Made by a program: the position numbers and the translations under genes
Notes under the pieces: model-generated
The model's database searches: none
Told to the model about the DNA's origin: nothing
What the model saw: the letters and a program-made list of their open reading frames with translations, nothing else
NCBI GenBank assembly: GCA_000720535.1
Contig: JOAZ01000015.1
Span: 108,262 to 172,261, forward strand
DNA from: Streptomyces halstedii
Lineage (GTDB): Bacteria > Actinomycetota > Actinomycetes > Streptomycetales > Streptomycetaceae
Direction of reading: 5' to 3'
Length of the DNA: 64,000 nt
Part shown: positions 1-7,474 of the stretch, in pieces
Numbering within the stretch: position 1 is the first letter of the stretch
Layout: the number at the start of each line of letters is the position of its first letter

Positions 1-362
1 GGAGAGTCGCCGAACTGCTCCTGGTAGTGCTTGTACGCCTCGTCGACCGTCTCGAAGAGGACCGGCTTCTCGACGGCGTCCATCTTTTCGAGATCGGCCT
101 TGATCTCGGCCTTCTGCTCCGCCGTGACGGCGCCCTTGGCGCACTTGGGCACGTCCTTGGCGTCGTTCTTGTTGCAGAGGAAGATCGATACGTTGACCTT
201 GTCGTACCAGTAGGTCTTCATCGAGCTGACCTGCTCGCGCATCAGCAGCGCGCCGCCGAACAGGGCGAGCGAGAGGGCGACGGAGACCACGACCGCGAAG
301 GTCATCGTGAGGTTGCGACGAAGACCGACGCCGATCTCCGACAGGACGAACTGGGCGCGCAT
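1..362 (-). CDS. ftsX: cell division protein FtsX (5' part, cut by window edge)
   Basis: N-terminal 120 residues of the membrane subunit of the FtsEX complex, which couples ATP hydrolysis in the cytoplasm to control of cell-wall hydrolases outside. The start gives MRAQFVLSEIGVGLRR, a typical actinobacterial FtsX beginning, followed by a membrane segment at about residues 20-43 (MTFAVVVSVALSLALFGGALLM). The extracellular domain that follows has two cysteines (about 80 and 90) and ends at the window edge. It lies 23 bases after the ftsE stop on the same strand, the usual ftsE-ftsX operon order. The rest of the gene, including the three other membrane segments expected for the family, is outside the window. 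Confidence 0.95.
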   Translation of the reverse strand, partial: MRAQFVLSEIGVGLRRNLTMTFAVVVSVALSLALFGGALLMREQVSSMKTYWYDKVNVSIFLCNKNDAKDVPKCAKGAVTAEQKAEIKADLEKMDAVEKPVLFETVDEAYKHYQEQFGDS

Positions 363-385
363 GGCGTCCTTTCAGTACTCGATGC

Positions 386-1075
386 TCAGTGCTGGTAGCC
401 GTAGACGCCGCGCGCCTGGTCACGTACGAGACGGCCCTGTTCGAGCTCGATGACGCGCTTGCGCATCTGGTCGACGATGTTCTGGTCGTGGGTGGCCATG
501 ATCACGGTGGTGCCGGTCCGGTTGATCCGGTCCAGCAGCTTCATGATGCCCACGGAGGTCTGCGGGTCGAGGTTGCCGGTCGGCTCGTCCGCGATCAGCA
601 GCATGGGACGGTTGACGAACGCCCGCGCGATGGCCACACGTTGCTGCTCACCACCGGAGAGCTCGCCGGGCATCCGGTCCTCCTTGCCGCCGAGCCCGAC
701 GAGGTCGAGCACCTGCGGCACGGCCTTGCGGATCTCACCGCGCGGCTTGCCGATGACCTCCTGGGCGAAGGCCACGTTCTGGGCGACCGTCTTGTTGGGC
801 AGCAGCCGGAAGTCCTGGAAGACGGTGCCCAGTTGGCGGCGCATCTGCGGCACCTTCCAGTTGGACAGCCGTGCCAGGTCCTTGCCCAGGACGTGGACCA
901 TGCCCTGACTGGCGCGCTCCTCACGGAGGATGAGCCGCATGAAGGTGGACTTGCCGGAGCCCGAGGACCCCACCAGGAAGACGAACTCGCCCTTCTCGAT
1001 GTCGAGTGAGACATCCCGGAGAGCGGGGCGGCTCTGCCTCGGGTAGGTCTTGGAGACGTTGTCGAATCGGATCAC
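386..1075 (-). CDS. ftsE: cell division ATP-binding protein FtsE
   Basis: ABC-type ATPase of 229 residues, the normal FtsE length, and partner of FtsX at the division septum. Walker A is GSSGSGKST (about residues 36-44), the signature is LSGGEQQR and Walker B is [12 protein letters not shown], with the switch histidine in MATHDQ. The GTG start gives [12 protein letters not shown], matching family N-termini; a longer reading upstream would add sequence unlike any FtsE. No good Shine-Dalgarno sequence precedes this GTG. The gene opens an operon with ftsX, and the 255 bases upstream are shared with the divergent small gene at 1331. ATP binding and hydrolysis are well supported; the septal role is family knowledge. 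Confidence 0.97.
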   Translation of the reverse strand: MIRFDNVSKTYPRQSRPALRDVSLDIEKGEFVFLVGSSGSGKSTFMRLILREERASQGMVHVLGKDLARLSNWKVPQMRRQLGTVFQDFRLLPNKTVAQNVAFAQEVIGKPRGEIRKAVPQVLDLVGLGGKEDRMPGELSGGEQQRVAIARAFVNRPMLLIADEPTGNLDPQTSVGIMKLLDRINRTGTTVIMATHDQNIVDQMRKRVIELEQGRLVRDQARGVYGYQH

Positions 1076-1330
1076 GGATGCACCACGGTCGGCCGGGAAT
1101 AGGTGTGCGTGACCATACGCGAATGGGGGTAGGGCGTGCAGTCGGCGTCCGTCAATGAGTGATTTGTTCGGAAACGCGGTGGGGTACGAACCGGGGCGTG
1201 CCGGACCCGGGTCCACCGGGCCGCGCCGAATCCCTTTCGAGCTGGCAGAGTGGGAGGGGGAACGGTTGCGTTTCCTTGAACGTTGTACGGAGAGAACGCG
1301 TACAGGCGGCTCCGCCACGCGGGAGGAGGA

Positions 1331-1525
1331 ATGCGCGTGACCTATGACCGACTGGTGTGCGCGAACTGCGCGGCGCCCGTGGCCGAGGGCCGCTGCCGTG
1401 TCTGCCGGGCGAGCCGGGAGCGGATGGACCAGGGTCCGTTCGCCGGGCTGAACCCGGCGATGCTGGTGGCGCTGATGGTCGTCCTGGTGGCGGCGCTGGC
1501 GCTGCTGGCGCACCAGGCAGCCTGA
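1331..1525 (+). CDS. small zinc-ribbon membrane protein
   Basis: A 64-residue protein starting with ATG right after GGAGGAGGA, a strong ribosome binding site. The N-terminal half has two CxxC pairs (C9/C12 and C22/C25), which look like a zinc ribbon, and the C-terminus is a single hydrophobic segment ([17 protein letters not shown], about residues 45-61). This suggests a small cytoplasmic metal-binding knuckle on a membrane anchor. It is divergent from ftsE and convergent with the surface-protein gene downstream, with a strong hairpin between them. I do not recognise a named family. It is probably a conserved Streptomyces hypothetical protein. Confidence 0.75.
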   Translation: MRVTYDRLVCANCAAPVAEGRCRVCRASRERMDQGPFAGLNPAMLVALMVVLVAALALLAHQAA

Positions 1526-1593
1526 GCGGTCCCGCGGCGCCCTCACGGCGCCCCGAGGCGGGCGCGTACGGCCCGATGACACCGCAGACACCC

Positions 1594-1636
1594 GGAAGGG
1601 CCCGGGAGAGGCGTGAAGCCTCTCCCGGGCCCTTCC
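1594..1636. terminator. bidirectional terminator hairpin
   Basis: Perfect 19-bp inverted repeat (1594-1612 and 1618-1636) around the loop GTGAA. It sits between convergent genes ending at 1525 (+) and 1675 (-), so it can end both transcripts. No long T run follows, as is usual for Streptomyces. Confidence 0.85.
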
Positions 1637-1674
1637 ACGTACGTCCGTGTACGTCTACGTACGGCCTACGGCGT

Positions 1675-2334
1675 TCAGGCGGCCGTGCGGTTTCCGCCGG
1701 CCAGACGCGGCAGGATACGGAAGCCGATACCACCGGCGATCATCGTCGCGGCCCCGACCAGCAGGAACGTGGTCTCGGCCGCACCGGTCTCGGCCAGTTC
1801 GTCCTTGCCCTTGCCCTGCTCGACCGGCTGGTTGCCGACACTGTCGGTGTCGGTGTTGTCGGCGCAGGCCACCCCGTTGGCGTCGACGGTGCAGTCGCCA
1901 CCGCCGCCGTTCCCGACGGCGCCGTTGCCGCCGGTGGAGCCGCCGCCGGGCTTCTCCGTCGGCTTACCGGTGGGACCCTCGGTGGGCTCGCCGGTGGGCT
2001 CCTGCGTCGGCTCGCCGGTCGGCTCCTCGGTGGGCTCGCCGGTCGGCTCCTCCGTGGGCTCACCCGTCGGCTCTTCGGTGGGCTCCTGGGTGGGCTCGCC
2101 CGTGGGCTCACCCGGGTTCGGCGGCTCCTCGGTGGGGCCCTCGGTCGGCTCCCCCGGGTTGGGCGGCTCCTCGGTCGACTCGCCCGGGTTGGTCGGGTCG
2201 TCGTAGCCGGTCTCCACACCGATCCCGACGAGGCCGGCGGCCTGCGCCACACCCGTGACGGTCAGGGAGGCACCCGCGGCGATAACCGCGCCCGCGGCTA
2301 TCCGCGCGACGCGGACTCGCGTCTTCTTCGTCAT
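1675..2334 (-). CDS. LAETG-anchored surface protein with Pro/Glu/Thr repeats
   Basis: Predicted secreted cell-wall protein of 219 residues. It opens with a positively charged signal peptide (MTKKTRVRVARIAAGAVIAAGA, cut near AQA-A at about 33). Residues about 45-115 are a low-complexity spacer built from EPTG/EEPT units. The C-terminus has the sorting signal LAETG, a hydrophobic stretch (TTFLLVGAATMIAGGIGF) and a charged tail with Arg. LAxTG is the motif used by class E sortases of Streptomyces, so covalent attachment to peptidoglycan is likely. A short cysteine-containing patch (GGGDCTVDANGVACADN) between spacer and anchor may form one disulfide. No enzyme domain is visible; the role could be structural or adhesive. 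No sortase gene is in the window. Confidence 0.85.
   Translation of the reverse strand: MTKKTRVRVARIAAGAVIAAGASLTVTGVAQAAGLVGIGVETGYDDPTNPGESTEEPPNPGEPTEGPTEEPPNPGEPTGEPTQEPTEEPTGEPTEEPTGEPTEEPTGEPTQEPTGEPTEGPTGKPTEKPGGGSTGGNGAVGNGGGGDCTVDANGVACADNTDTDSVGNQPVEQGKGKDELAETGAAETTFLLVGAATMIAGGIGFRILPRLAGGNRTAA
1959..2190 (-). repeat. coding repeats of EPTG/EEPT units
   Basis: Imperfect direct repeats of about 12 and 24 bases inside the surface-protein gene, encoding EPTGEPTEEPT-like units and two longer PNPGEPTEGPTEEP units. Such spacers are prone to copy-number change between strains and usually lift a surface domain through the wall. Confidence 0.75.
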
Positions 2335-2641
2335 CTGTTGCTACCCCCAGTAGCTGAATTCGTCGTTGGAGCAGCTCTATGCGGTCCACGGCCCTGCGGG
2401 GTCACTCGCTCCGCGGGGCCACGTCCATGCGTGTCCATCCCGCTCCGCCCCCGTTCACACCTGTCCCAGACATAAGCGCGCTGCCCTAGCACCCTGTCCA
2501 CAGTTAAGGAGAACGTCAAGGCCGTTCCGGGGCATACGGGCCGGTATGGCGGCTCTTGACGGGTATTCACCGTCACGACTGTGACCCGTTCGCCACACCA
2601 CGTCCCCAACTCGGCCACTCCGCAGGGACGCTGAGAAAGCA
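2335..2641. other. intergenic region without recognised gene
   Basis: About 300 bases between the surface-protein start and the prfB terminator. It must hold the promoter of the surface-protein gene on the minus strand. I see no convincing -35/-10 pair, RNA gene or conserved short reading frame here. Confidence 0.5.
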
Positions 2642-2675
2642 CCGGGCCCGGACAGAGGTCTCTGTCCGGGCCCGG
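2642..2675. terminator. prfB terminator
   Basis: Perfect 16-bp inverted repeat (2642-2657 and 2660-2675), GC-rich, 18 bases past the prfB stop on the minus strand. Confidence 0.85.
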
Positions 2676-2692
2676 CCGCCGTACGGGGACGG

Positions 2693-3799
2693 CTACTTCT
2701 CGTTCTGCTTGCGCCAGCGGATGCCCGCCTCGATGAAGCCGTCGATCTCGCCGTTGAACACCGCTTCGGGGTTGCCGATCTCGAAGTCGGTCCGCAGGTC
2801 CTTGACCATCTGGTACGGGTGCAGGACGTACGAACGCATCTGGTTGCCCCAGGAGTTGCCGCCGTCACCCTTGAGGGCGTTCATCTTCTCCTGCTCCTCC
2901 TGGCGGCGGCGCTCAAGAAGCTTCGCCTGGAGGACGTTCATCGCGGACGCCTTGTTCTGGATCTGCGAGCGCTCGTTCTGGCAGGAGACGACGATGCCGG
3001 TGGGCAGGTGGGTCAGCCGCACCGCGGAGTCCGTGGTGTTGACGCCCTGGCCGCCGGGGCCCGAGGAGCGGTACACGTCCACGCGGAGGTCCGACTCGTC
3101 GATCTCGATGTGGTCGGTCTGCTCGACCACGGGCAGCACCTCGACACCCGCGAAGGACGTCTGGCGGCGGCCCTGGTTGTCGAAGGGCGAGATCCGCACG
3201 AGGCGGTGGGTGCCCTGCTCCACGGAGAGCGTCCCGTAGGCGTACGGCACCTGCACGGCGAAGGTGGTCGACTTGATGCCGGCCTCCTCCGCGTACGACG
3301 TCTCGTAGACCTCGGTCTTGTAGCCGTGCTGCTCGGCCCAGCGGAGGTACATGCGCTGGAGCTTCTCCGCGAAGTCCGCGGCGTCGACGCCCCCGGCCTC
3401 GGCCCGGATGTTGACGAGCGCCTCCCGGGCGTCGTACTCACCGGACAGGAGGGTGCGGACCTCCATCTCGTCGAGCGCCTTGCGGACGGACTCCAGCTCC
3501 GACTCGGCCTCGGCCCGCGCGTCGGCGTCGTCCTCGTCGTCGGCGAGCTCGAAGAGGATCCCGAGGTCGTCGATGCGCCCGCGCAGGGCCTCGGCCTTGC
3601 GGACCTCGGCCTGGAGGTGCGAAAGCCGGCTGGTGATCTTCTGGGCCGCCTCCGGATCGTCCCAGAGGGACGGCGCCGCCGCCTGCTCTTCGAGCGCGGC
3701 GATGTCGGCCCTCAGCGCATCGAGGTCCAGGACGGCCTCGATCGACCCCATGGTCGAGGAGAGGGACTTCAGCTCTTCGGAAATATCGACGACTGCCAC
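2693..3799 (-). CDS. prfB: peptide chain release factor 2
   Basis: RF2 (368 residues) recognises UGA and UAA stop codons and triggers peptide release on the ribosome. The codon-recognition motif is SPF (in [10 protein letters not shown], about residue 204) and the catalytic GGQ lies in [11 protein letters not shown] (about 245), where the glutamine is normally methylated. The reading frame is continuous from the GTG start ([11 protein letters not shown]), so the programmed +1 frameshift that controls prfB in many other bacteria is absent, as I expect for actinobacteria. It lies between a terminator and pkaB on the same strand, with 69 bases before the start. Function is certain from the motifs. 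Confidence 0.97.
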   Translation of the reverse strand: MAVVDISEELKSLSSTMGSIEAVLDLDALRADIAALEEQAAAPSLWDDPEAAQKITSRLSHLQAEVRKAEALRGRIDDLGILFELADDEDDADARAEAESELESVRKALDEMEVRTLLSGEYDAREALVNIRAEAGGVDAADFAEKLQRMYLRWAEQHGYKTEVYETSYAEEAGIKSTTFAVQVPYAYGTLSVEQGTHRLVRISPFDNQGRRQTSFAGVEVLPVVEQTDHIEIDESDLRVDVYRSSGPGGQGVNTTDSAVRLTHLPTGIVVSCQNERSQIQNKASAMNVLQAKLLERRRQEEQEKMNALKGDGGNSWGNQMRSYVLHPYQMVKDLRTDFEIGNPEAVFNGEIDGFIEAGIRWRKQNEK

Positions 3800-3868
3800 G
3801 GGTCCAGCGTAACGGCTGCACGGGCGAACCTGTCCCGCCGCCCGCCGCCGGGTCCCCGCCGGGCGCCC

Positions 3869-5110
3869 TCAGGGGGCCGCCGGCGCGGAATTCCGGGTGT
3901 CCTCGGGGGCCGTACCGGAATCGTCGCCACCGGCGGCGAGCCAGCCGCCGACCCCGATCGCCGCACACAGGGCGATCACCGCCGCACCGAGGGTGATGCG
4001 GCGCTTGCGGACGGCGGCGGACCGGTTGCGGGCCGAGCCGGGCCGGGGGCGGCCGGGGGCGCGCGGGGCGCGCGCGGTGCCCAGGGGGCCGCCCGCCAGT
4101 TCGTCGGGGGCCGGGACCCGCATGCTCGTGTGGGTGTCCCGGTTGGAGTCCGGGGAGGAGCCGGGGACCAGCGGGACCGCGCCACGGCGGCGGGGTTCCT
4201 CGGGGGCGGGGGTGTACTGCTGCTCGTCGTACGCCTGCGGTCCGGACCCGGCCGCCTCCGGCTCGTCCACGTCGAGCGGGGGTATCCCCGCCAGCAGCGG
4301 GATCAGCTCGCGCAGCCGGGCCGCCAGCTCCGAGGCGCGCAGCCGGGAGGCCGGCGCCTTGGCCAGGCACTGCACGAGGAGCTGCCAGAGCTCCTCCGGA
4401 ATGCCGGGCAGGGGGACGACGGTCTCGGTGACGTGCCGGCGCAGGACGGCTCCGGGGTGGCCGCCGCCGAACGGGGTGAAGCCGGCGAGGAGTTCGTAGA
4501 ACACCGTCGCCAGGGCGTAGATGTCCACGGCGGCGCGCGGCGGCAGGCCCTCCACGATCTCGGGGGCCAGGTAGTCCGGCGTACCGATGATCTTGGTGGC
4601 CTTGGTGCGGCGCGGGGTGTCGATCAGCTTGGCGACGCCGAAGTCGGTGAGCAGGGCGGGGTGCGCGCCGCCGGGGCCGAGCGGACCCTCCATGTCGAGC
4701 AGGATGTTCTCCGGCTTGACGTCGCGGTGGACGACCCCGGCGCGGTGGGCGGCGGCCAGGCCGTCGGCGACGTCCGCGACGATCGCCGCGGCGGCCTCGG
4801 GCGCCAGGCGCCGCTCACGGTCGAGGCGGGTGCGCAGATCGGTGCCCCGGACCAGGTCCATGACGAGCGCCAGATCGTTGCCGTCCACGACGAGGTCGCG
4901 GACCGCGACGATGTGCGGGTGGTCGAGTCCGAGCAGGGCGGTGCGCTCCTGCACGAAGCGGCCCACGAGCTCCTGGTCGGACGCGAGGTCCTCGCGGAGG
5001 AGCTTGATCGCGACGGGACCCTCCGGTCCCTCGCCGAGCCACACCGTTCCGGCGCTGCCGCGCCCCAGGATCTGGTGGGCGGTGTACCGGCTGCCGATAT
5101 TCCGTGCCAA
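3869..5110 (-). CDS. pkaB: membrane Ser/Thr protein kinase PkaB-like
   Basis: Hanks-type kinase of 413 residues. The kinase domain (about 8-265) has the glycine loop GRGSAGTVW, the ATP-lysine in VAIKLL, the catalytic loop HRDVKPEN (about 126-133), DFG and the activation-segment GTPDYLAPE. A charged, Pro-rich linker follows, then one membrane segment (ITLGAAVIALCAAIGVGGWLA, about 372-392) and a very short outer tail, so there is no PASTA sensor. The start is TTG, chosen because GAGGGAG lies 6 bases upstream. It sits just after pkaA on the same strand; the pair and the lengths match pkaB and pkaA of S. coelicolor as I remember them. Substrates cannot be read from the sequence. Confidence 0.9.
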   Translation of the reverse strand: MARNIGSRYTAHQILGRGSAGTVWLGEGPEGPVAIKLLREDLASDQELVGRFVQERTALLGLDHPHIVAVRDLVVDGNDLALVMDLVRGTDLRTRLDRERRLAPEAAAAIVADVADGLAAAHRAGVVHRDVKPENILLDMEGPLGPGGAHPALLTDFGVAKLIDTPRRTKATKIIGTPDYLAPEIVEGLPPRAAVDIYALATVFYELLAGFTPFGGGHPGAVLRRHVTETVVPLPGIPEELWQLLVQCLAKAPASRLRASELAARLRELIPLLAGIPPLDVDEPEAAGSGPQAYDEQQYTPAPEEPRRRGAVPLVPGSSPDSNRDTHTSMRVPAPDELAGGPLGTARAPRAPGRPRPGSARNRSAAVRKRRITLGAAVIALCAAIGVGGWLAAGGDDSGTAPEDTRNSAPAAP

Positions 5111-5254
5111 GACTGCTCCCTCAGCGGCTGGCGTTGACCCCCGGCGACAAAGTTACGCGGAGATCGGGGTGTTGCGTGCGACGGGCAGCGCCGACCTCGG
5201 CTTCCGCGGGCGAATTCGGCCCGCGGAAGTCGACAAAGACACCGGGCGGGTGCC

Positions 5255-5317
5255 AGGGCGTGTTCCGAACGTGGCGCCGTCCGCCCGGAGGGCGGGCGGG
5301 ACCTCGGAACACGCCCT
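5255..5317. terminator. long inverted repeat at the 3' end of pkaA
   Basis: The 14-base arms AGGGCGTGTTCCGA (5255-5268) and TCGGAACACGCCCT (5304-5317) enclose a second GC-rich hairpin. The structure overlaps the pkaA stop codon (5316-5318) and lies 145 bases upstream of the pkaB start, so the two kinases may be transcribed partly independently. Confidence 0.7.
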
Positions 5318-6962
5318 AACCGCCGAGGGCCTTGAGCCAGTCGGTGACCGTGGAGACGCCGTCCCCGAGCGCCTCCCAGTAGCCCTTGCCCTCGGCGATC
5401 CAGCCCTGGAGCGGGGTCAGCTCCCAGATCAGCCAGCCGGCGACGACGAGCAGCACCACCGTGAACAGGCATCCCTTGAGGCAGCCGAGCCCCGGGATAC
5501 GCATGGGGTTGGCGCTGCGCTGCCGTGGCTGACGCGGGGCCGGCGGCTCGGGCGCCGGCCGGGGCGCGGGCTGCCGCGGCGGCGCGTACTGCTGCCGCTG
5601 GGGCTGCGCTTGGTACTGCTGGGGCTGGTACTGCTGCTGCGCCTGGTACTGCGGGGGCTGCTGCTGCGGGTACTGCTGACCGCGCTGCTGCTGCGGGGGG
5701 TACTGCTGCTGGTGCTGCGGGGGCTGCTGAGCCTGCGGGGGCGGCTGGCGGCGCTGCGGACGGCGGCGCAGCGGGTCCTCGGCGGGGTCGAGGTACTGGA
5801 CCTGGGTCTGCTCGTTGCGGTCGCGGGCGGCCCTCAGCTGGGACTGCCAGGGGTGCGGCTCGTCGGGTCGCGGGGGCCCGTCGGACCCCGGCGGCACGGG
5901 GGGCATGACGGCGGTCGGGTCGGCGTGGCCGGCCGCGCCCGCGGTCTGCGGCAGGACGTTGGTCGGGGCCGCCGGGTCGTACGAGCCCGCGTTGCTCGGA
6001 AGTACCTGGGTCGGGTCGGCCGCGCCCGGGGTGTCGGGGACGGCGGCGGGCGCCGGGTCGGGGGCGAGCAGGGCGCCCACCCCTTCGGCGGCCGCGATCT
6101 GCGCGGAGTTCGCGTGCACCCCGACACCGGCGCCGACGGTACGCAGCGCGCGGGCGAGGTTCACGGCGCTGGGCCGCTGGTCGGGGTCCTTGCGCAGGCA
6201 GCGCTCTATGACCGTCCACAGCGGTTCGGGGACGGTGTCCGGCCTGCTGGGCTCCTCGCTGAGGTGCCGTTGCAGGACCTCCAGGGCGGTGCCCCCGGCG
6301 AACGGCGGCCGCCCGGTGACCAGTTCGTACAGCAGGATGCCCGCGCCGTAGATGTCCACGGCGGAGGTCTGCGGGCGGCCCTCGGCGGACTCGGGTGCCA
6401 CGTAGGCGGGCGTGCCGACGAACTCGTGGGTCCGGGTCAGGCCCGGGGAGTCGGCCAGCCGCGCGATGCCGAAGTCGGTGAGCATGGGGTGCATCTCGCC
6501 GTCGCGCTCGTCCAGCAGCACGTTGGCGGGCTTCAGGTCGCGGTGGACCACGCCGTCCGCGTGGCTGGCGGCGAGCGCGTCCGCGATCTGGGCGGTGAGC
6601 AGAGAGGCGGCGACCGGGGTGAGCGGGCCGTTCTCCCGGAGGTAGCGGTGCAGGTCGGGGCCGTCGATCAGATCCATGACCAGGGCGAGCAGGTCACCCT
6701 CGACGACGAGGTCCCGGGTCCGCACGATGTTGGGGTGGGTGAGCCGCAGCAGCACGGAGCGCTCGCGCAGGAAGCGCATCACGATGTCCGCGTCGTTGGC
6801 CAGCTCCTCCTTGAGGACCTTGATCGCCACGGTCTCGCCCGGCTGCCCGGCGACGGCCGCCTCGGCCCCGGCGGCTTCCCGCTGCCGGGCTCGCCAGACG
6901 GTGCCCGTGGCGCCGCGCCCGAGCGGCTCCTCAAGCAGGTACTTGCTGCCTACCGGCCGCAC
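5316..6962 (-). CDS. pkaA: membrane Ser/Thr protein kinase PkaA-like
   Basis: Hanks-type kinase of 548 residues. The kinase domain (about 6-275) shows GRGATGTVW, VAIKVL, HRDLKPAN (about 139-146), DFG and GTPAYVAPES. A long Gln/Pro-rich, low-complexity linker (about 385-480, with many QQY units) leads to one membrane segment (LFTVVLLVVAGWLIWEL, about 503-519) and a short outer tail ending VTDWLKALGG. The GTG start has GGGAG upstream. The length agrees with the 543 residues I recall for S. coelicolor PkaA. The divergent neighbour carries an FHA domain, a phospho-threonine reader, which makes a signalling link plausible but unproven. The Gln/Pro-rich linker may be flexible or take part in condensates. 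Confidence 0.9.
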   Translation of the reverse strand: MRPVGSKYLLEEPLGRGATGTVWRARQREAAGAEAAVAGQPGETVAIKVLKEELANDADIVMRFLRERSVLLRLTHPNIVRTRDLVVEGDLLALVMDLIDGPDLHRYLRENGPLTPVAASLLTAQIADALAASHADGVVHRDLKPANVLLDERDGEMHPMLTDFGIARLADSPGLTRTHEFVGTPAYVAPESAEGRPQTSAVDIYGAGILLYELVTGRPPFAGGTALEVLQRHLSEEPSRPDTVPEPLWTVIERCLRKDPDQRPSAVNLARALRTVGAGVGVHANSAQIAAAEGVGALLAPDPAPAAVPDTPGAADPTQVLPSNAGSYDPAAPTNVLPQTAGAAGHADPTAVMPPVPPGSDGPPRPDEPHPWQSQLRAARDRNEQTQVQYLDPAEDPLRRRPQRRQPPPQAQQPPQHQQQYPPQQQRGQQYPQQQPPQYQAQQQYQPQQYQAQPQRQQYAPPRQPAPRPAPEPPAPRQPRQRSANPMRIPGLGCLKGCLFTVVLLVVAGWLIWELTPLQGWIAEGKGYWEALGDGVSTVTDWLKALGG

Positions 6963-7474
6963 GTCATGCGCTCCCTGCTGATCGTGGTCTCGGCGGCCCC
7001 CCGGCCCGCCCGGATGTTCCGGCCCACTCTAATGCCGCCGTGGGGGGCCCTGGCCGGTCGTCCTCCGCCCGTGTTGCCCACCGGGCCCGGCGGGCCTCTC
7101 CACCGTGCCGCCCGGTGTGTTCCGGCGTGTTCCGGTTGTCTTCCGGCGCCTTCCGGTTGTCCTCCGGTCGGTCTTCCGGTGTCCGGGGAAGACGCGGAGA
7201 CCGGGGAAATGGTTGCCGGACCTGTGTGCGGTGCCTCCGAAGCGGGACCAAGCGGGCACTTTTGCACCCACACTCGGCCATTCATGATCACTAAGCGGTC
7301 ACCCCCGGGCGTGTTGTCAGTGGCAGGTGGGAGGATGCCTCCAGCACGGAGCTGTGAGGCCGGGCCTTGCGCTCCGTGACGACCTGTACCGGACGACGCG
7401 TCCGTGCCGGGTGGGGGGAATCACAGGGCATCTCCCCTGCCGGGCGCCCCGCGCAGAAGGGACCGCTGACGGCG
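6963..7474. other. 512-base divergent control region with TTCCGG repeats
   Basis: This gap separates pkaA (-) from the FHA/FtsK gene (+) and must hold both promoters. Its centre carries phased TTCCGG repeats, listed separately. I find no credible small gene; the short open frames here share the G/C skew of non-coding DNA. No clear -35/-10 pair could be assigned. Confidence 0.5.
7120..7186. repeat. phased TTCCGG repeats
   Basis: TTCCGG occurs at 7120, 7130, 7141, 7151 and 7174, with variants CTCCGG at 7162 and GTCCGG at 7181. The first five copies are about 10-11 bases apart, one helical turn, so a protein could bind them along one DNA face. The repeats lie between divergent promoters. Confidence 0.65.

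Noticed and set aside
2693-3799. Programmed frameshift in prfB
   Set aside because: The reading frame is continuous, with no in-frame UGA near codon 25.
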